A stretch of 7,064 nt of DNA from an uncultured beta proteobacterium (GTDB lineage Bacteria; Pseudomonadota; Gammaproteobacteria; Burkholderiales; Burkholderiaceae). The position numbers and the translations under genes were made by a program. The notes below the pieces were generated by a model. The model ran no database searches and had not been told where the DNA came from. It was given only the letters and a program-made list of their open reading frames with translations. This document shows positions 5,972-7,064 of this stretch, in pieces (positions within the stretch are counted from its first letter, which is position 1; the number at the start of each line of letters is the position of its first letter). The stretch is from assembly GCA_903909925.1 (NCBI GenBank), contig CAIVXR010000015.1, forward strand, positions 1 to 7,064, written 5' to 3'.

Positions 5972-6982
5972 TTAAGAGCTCAGCGCCCCTGATAATAGCT
6001 TGGAGGTAATGTCCACGATTGGAATCACCCGGTCATAGGCCATCCGGGTTGGGCCAATGACTCCTAAAGTGCCCACAATCTGACCGTCTACGCTATAGGG
6101 TGCACTAATCACTGCTAAGTCTTCATAGGGCAGTAAATCGCTCTCACCGCCAATGAAGATCTGAATACCATCTGCATGACTCGATACATCAAGCAATTGC
6201 ATCAATACCGATTTTTGCTCGAGCATGTCAAACATCTTACGTAGCTTATCGAGGTTTGAACTTAAATCACCCACATTCAATAAGCGCCGCTCGCCAGATA
6301 GCACCATCTCTCCTCGACTCATATCGTAGTCAGCAACACCACTTTGTAGTGCTAAGGCCATCAAGCCAGAAATATCTGCTCGCAAATTGTCCAGATCGGA
6401 TTTGAGATGTAAGCGCACTTGGTCAAAACTTTTTCCAGCAAACTGTGCATTGATGTAATTACCAGCCTCAATTAATTGGCTAGGGGTGTAGTCCTGAGTC
6501 GTTGGCAAAATCCGATTTTGCACATCTCCTTCTGGAGTCACCATGATTAACAAAATCTTGCCTTCACCTAAGCGCAAAAACTCAATATGCTTAAAAACTT
6601 GCGCCCGCTTTGGAGTCATTACGACCCCAGCAAAATGACTTAAGTTTGACAAAATCTGAGCAGCAGAACTTAATACCCGCTGAGGAGAATCTGGCAAGAG
6701 TCCCTTTTCGAGCTCACGAGTAGCGATTTCTTCTAGGGGACGAACTGTCACCATTGTGTCGACAAACAGGCGATAGCCTCTCGGGGTCGGAATTCGACCG
6801 GCAGAGGTATGGGGACTGGTAACTAAGCCCATGTCCTCCAAATCCGCCATCACATTGCGAATGGTGGCTGCAGAGAGGTCTAAACCCGAAAATCTAGATA
6901 GTGTGCGCGAACCAATAGGCTGACCCTCCTCGATATAACGCTCGATGAGGGTTTTTAGTAAAGCGCGGGAACGTTCATCCAT
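5972..6982 (-). CDS. hrcA: Heat-inducible transcription repressor HrcA
   Basis: HrcA represses class I heat-shock genes by binding the CIRCE inverted repeat, and in studied bacteria it needs GroEL for activity. The 336-residue protein is complete. The N-terminal winged helix-turn-helix (about 1-75) has the conserved pattern PIGSRTLS (22-29), LSAATIRNVMADLEDMGL (36-53) and SAGRIPTPRGYR (60-71). A GAF-like core and dimerisation regions follow, with typical stretches such as IFIGGE (275-280), SAPYSVDGQIVGTLGVIGP (293-311) and RMAYDRVIPIV (313-323). The ATG at 6982 gives the usual N-terminus but has no convincing Shine-Dalgarno. hemH follows after 27 bases. No CIRCE is visible in front of hrcA or any other gene in the window, so its targets (often groESL in beta-proteobacteria) probably lie elsewhere and there is no evidence here of autoregulation through CIRCE. 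Confidence 0.97.
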   Translation of the reverse strand: MDERSRALLKTLIERYIEEGQPIGSRTLSRFSGLDLSAATIRNVMADLEDMGLVTSPHTSAGRIPTPRGYRLFVDTMVTVRPLEEIATRELEKGLLPDSPQRVLSSAAQILSNLSHFAGVVMTPKRAQVFKHIEFLRLGEGKILLIMVTPEGDVQNRILPTTQDYTPSQLIEAGNYINAQFAGKSFDQVRLHLKSDLDNLRADISGLMALALQSGVADYDMSRGEMVLSGERRLLNVGDLSSNLDKLRKMFDMLEQKSVLMQLLDVSSHADGIQIFIGGESDLLPYEDLAVISAPYSVDGQIVGTLGVIGPTRMAYDRVIPIVDITSKLLSGALSS

Positions 6983-7019
6983 GGTGGAAGGGATTTTATG
7001 CCTATGGTTTAATCGTTAT

Positions 7020-7064
7020 ATGTTAAGCCCATCCCCCAATTCCTCCAAGAAGGCATTTAGCCGG
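7020..7064 (+). CDS. nadK: Partial 5' end of a divergent gene, probably NAD kinase
   Basis: An open frame starts at ATG 7020 and runs off the window after 15 codons (MLSPSPNSSKKAFSR). So few residues carry no diagnostic motif. The assignment rests on synteny: in Burkholderiales the gene divergent from hrcA is usually NAD kinase (ppnK/nadK), which phosphorylates NAD to NADP. The short polar lead ending in a Phe and a basic residue fits NadK N-termini that precede the VALVG strand, as I recall them. The start has no clear Shine-Dalgarno. The frame stays open upstream to ATG 6981 on the opposite strand of the hrcA start, so a longer form is possible but less likely. The gap to hrcA is 37 bases. 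Confidence 0.45.
   Translation, partial: MLSPSPNSSKKAFSR

Noticed and set aside
6981..7019. Upstream extension of the divergent plus-strand frame to ATG 6981 or GTG 6984
   Set aside because: The added residues (VEGILCLWFNRY and so on) do not look like a NAD kinase N-terminus, and the start would overlap the hrcA start codon. The ATG at 7020 is simpler.

Overview
This window is a conserved heat-shock locus from a beta-proteobacterium of the order Burkholderiales. The order nadK(partial, +) / hrcA-hemH-grpE-dnaK-dnaJ (all -) / panB (+), the protein sequences and the moderate GC content best fit Polynucleobacter or a close relative. The organism is inferred from memory of family sequences and synteny, not from a database search.

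Layout from left to right. panB (24-839, +) makes ketopantoate for pantothenate and CoA synthesis. It converges tail to tail with dnaJ across 14 bases. The chaperone genes follow on the minus strand: dnaJ (854-1990, GTG start), a 113-base gap holding a strong hairpin, dnaK (2104-4038), a 186-base gap holding a sigma-32-type promoter and an intrinsic terminator, then grpE (4225-4773). Next come hemH (ferrochelatase, 4850-5944, TTG start) and hrcA (heat-inducible repressor, 5972-6982). At the right edge a divergent frame (7020 to the end, +) is probably the first 15 codons of NAD kinase. No stretch over 300 bases lacks a gene.

How it works together. DnaK, DnaJ and GrpE form the Hsp70 folding machine: DnaJ delivers substrate and triggers ATP hydrolysis, and GrpE exchanges the nucleotide. 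The sequence supports two separate heat-shock transcription starts. One lies before grpE, with its -35 box overlapping the hemH stop codon. The other lies just before dnaK, downstream of a terminator that ends the grpE transcript. Both match the RpoH (sigma-32) consensus well. I found no CIRCE operator (TTAGCACTC-N9-GAGTGCTAA) in any visible gap, although hrcA is present. HrcA therefore probably acts elsewhere, for example on groESL. hrcA and hemH look co-transcribed, and with no terminator before grpE some read-through into grpE is likely.

All genes are intact and typical in length. I see no mobile element, CRISPR array, tRNA, rRNA or sign of transfer, and no undescribed system. The points worth a second look are regulatory: promoter placement, the grpE/dnaK terminator, the dnaK-dnaJ hairpin, the dnaK leader and the non-ATG starts.
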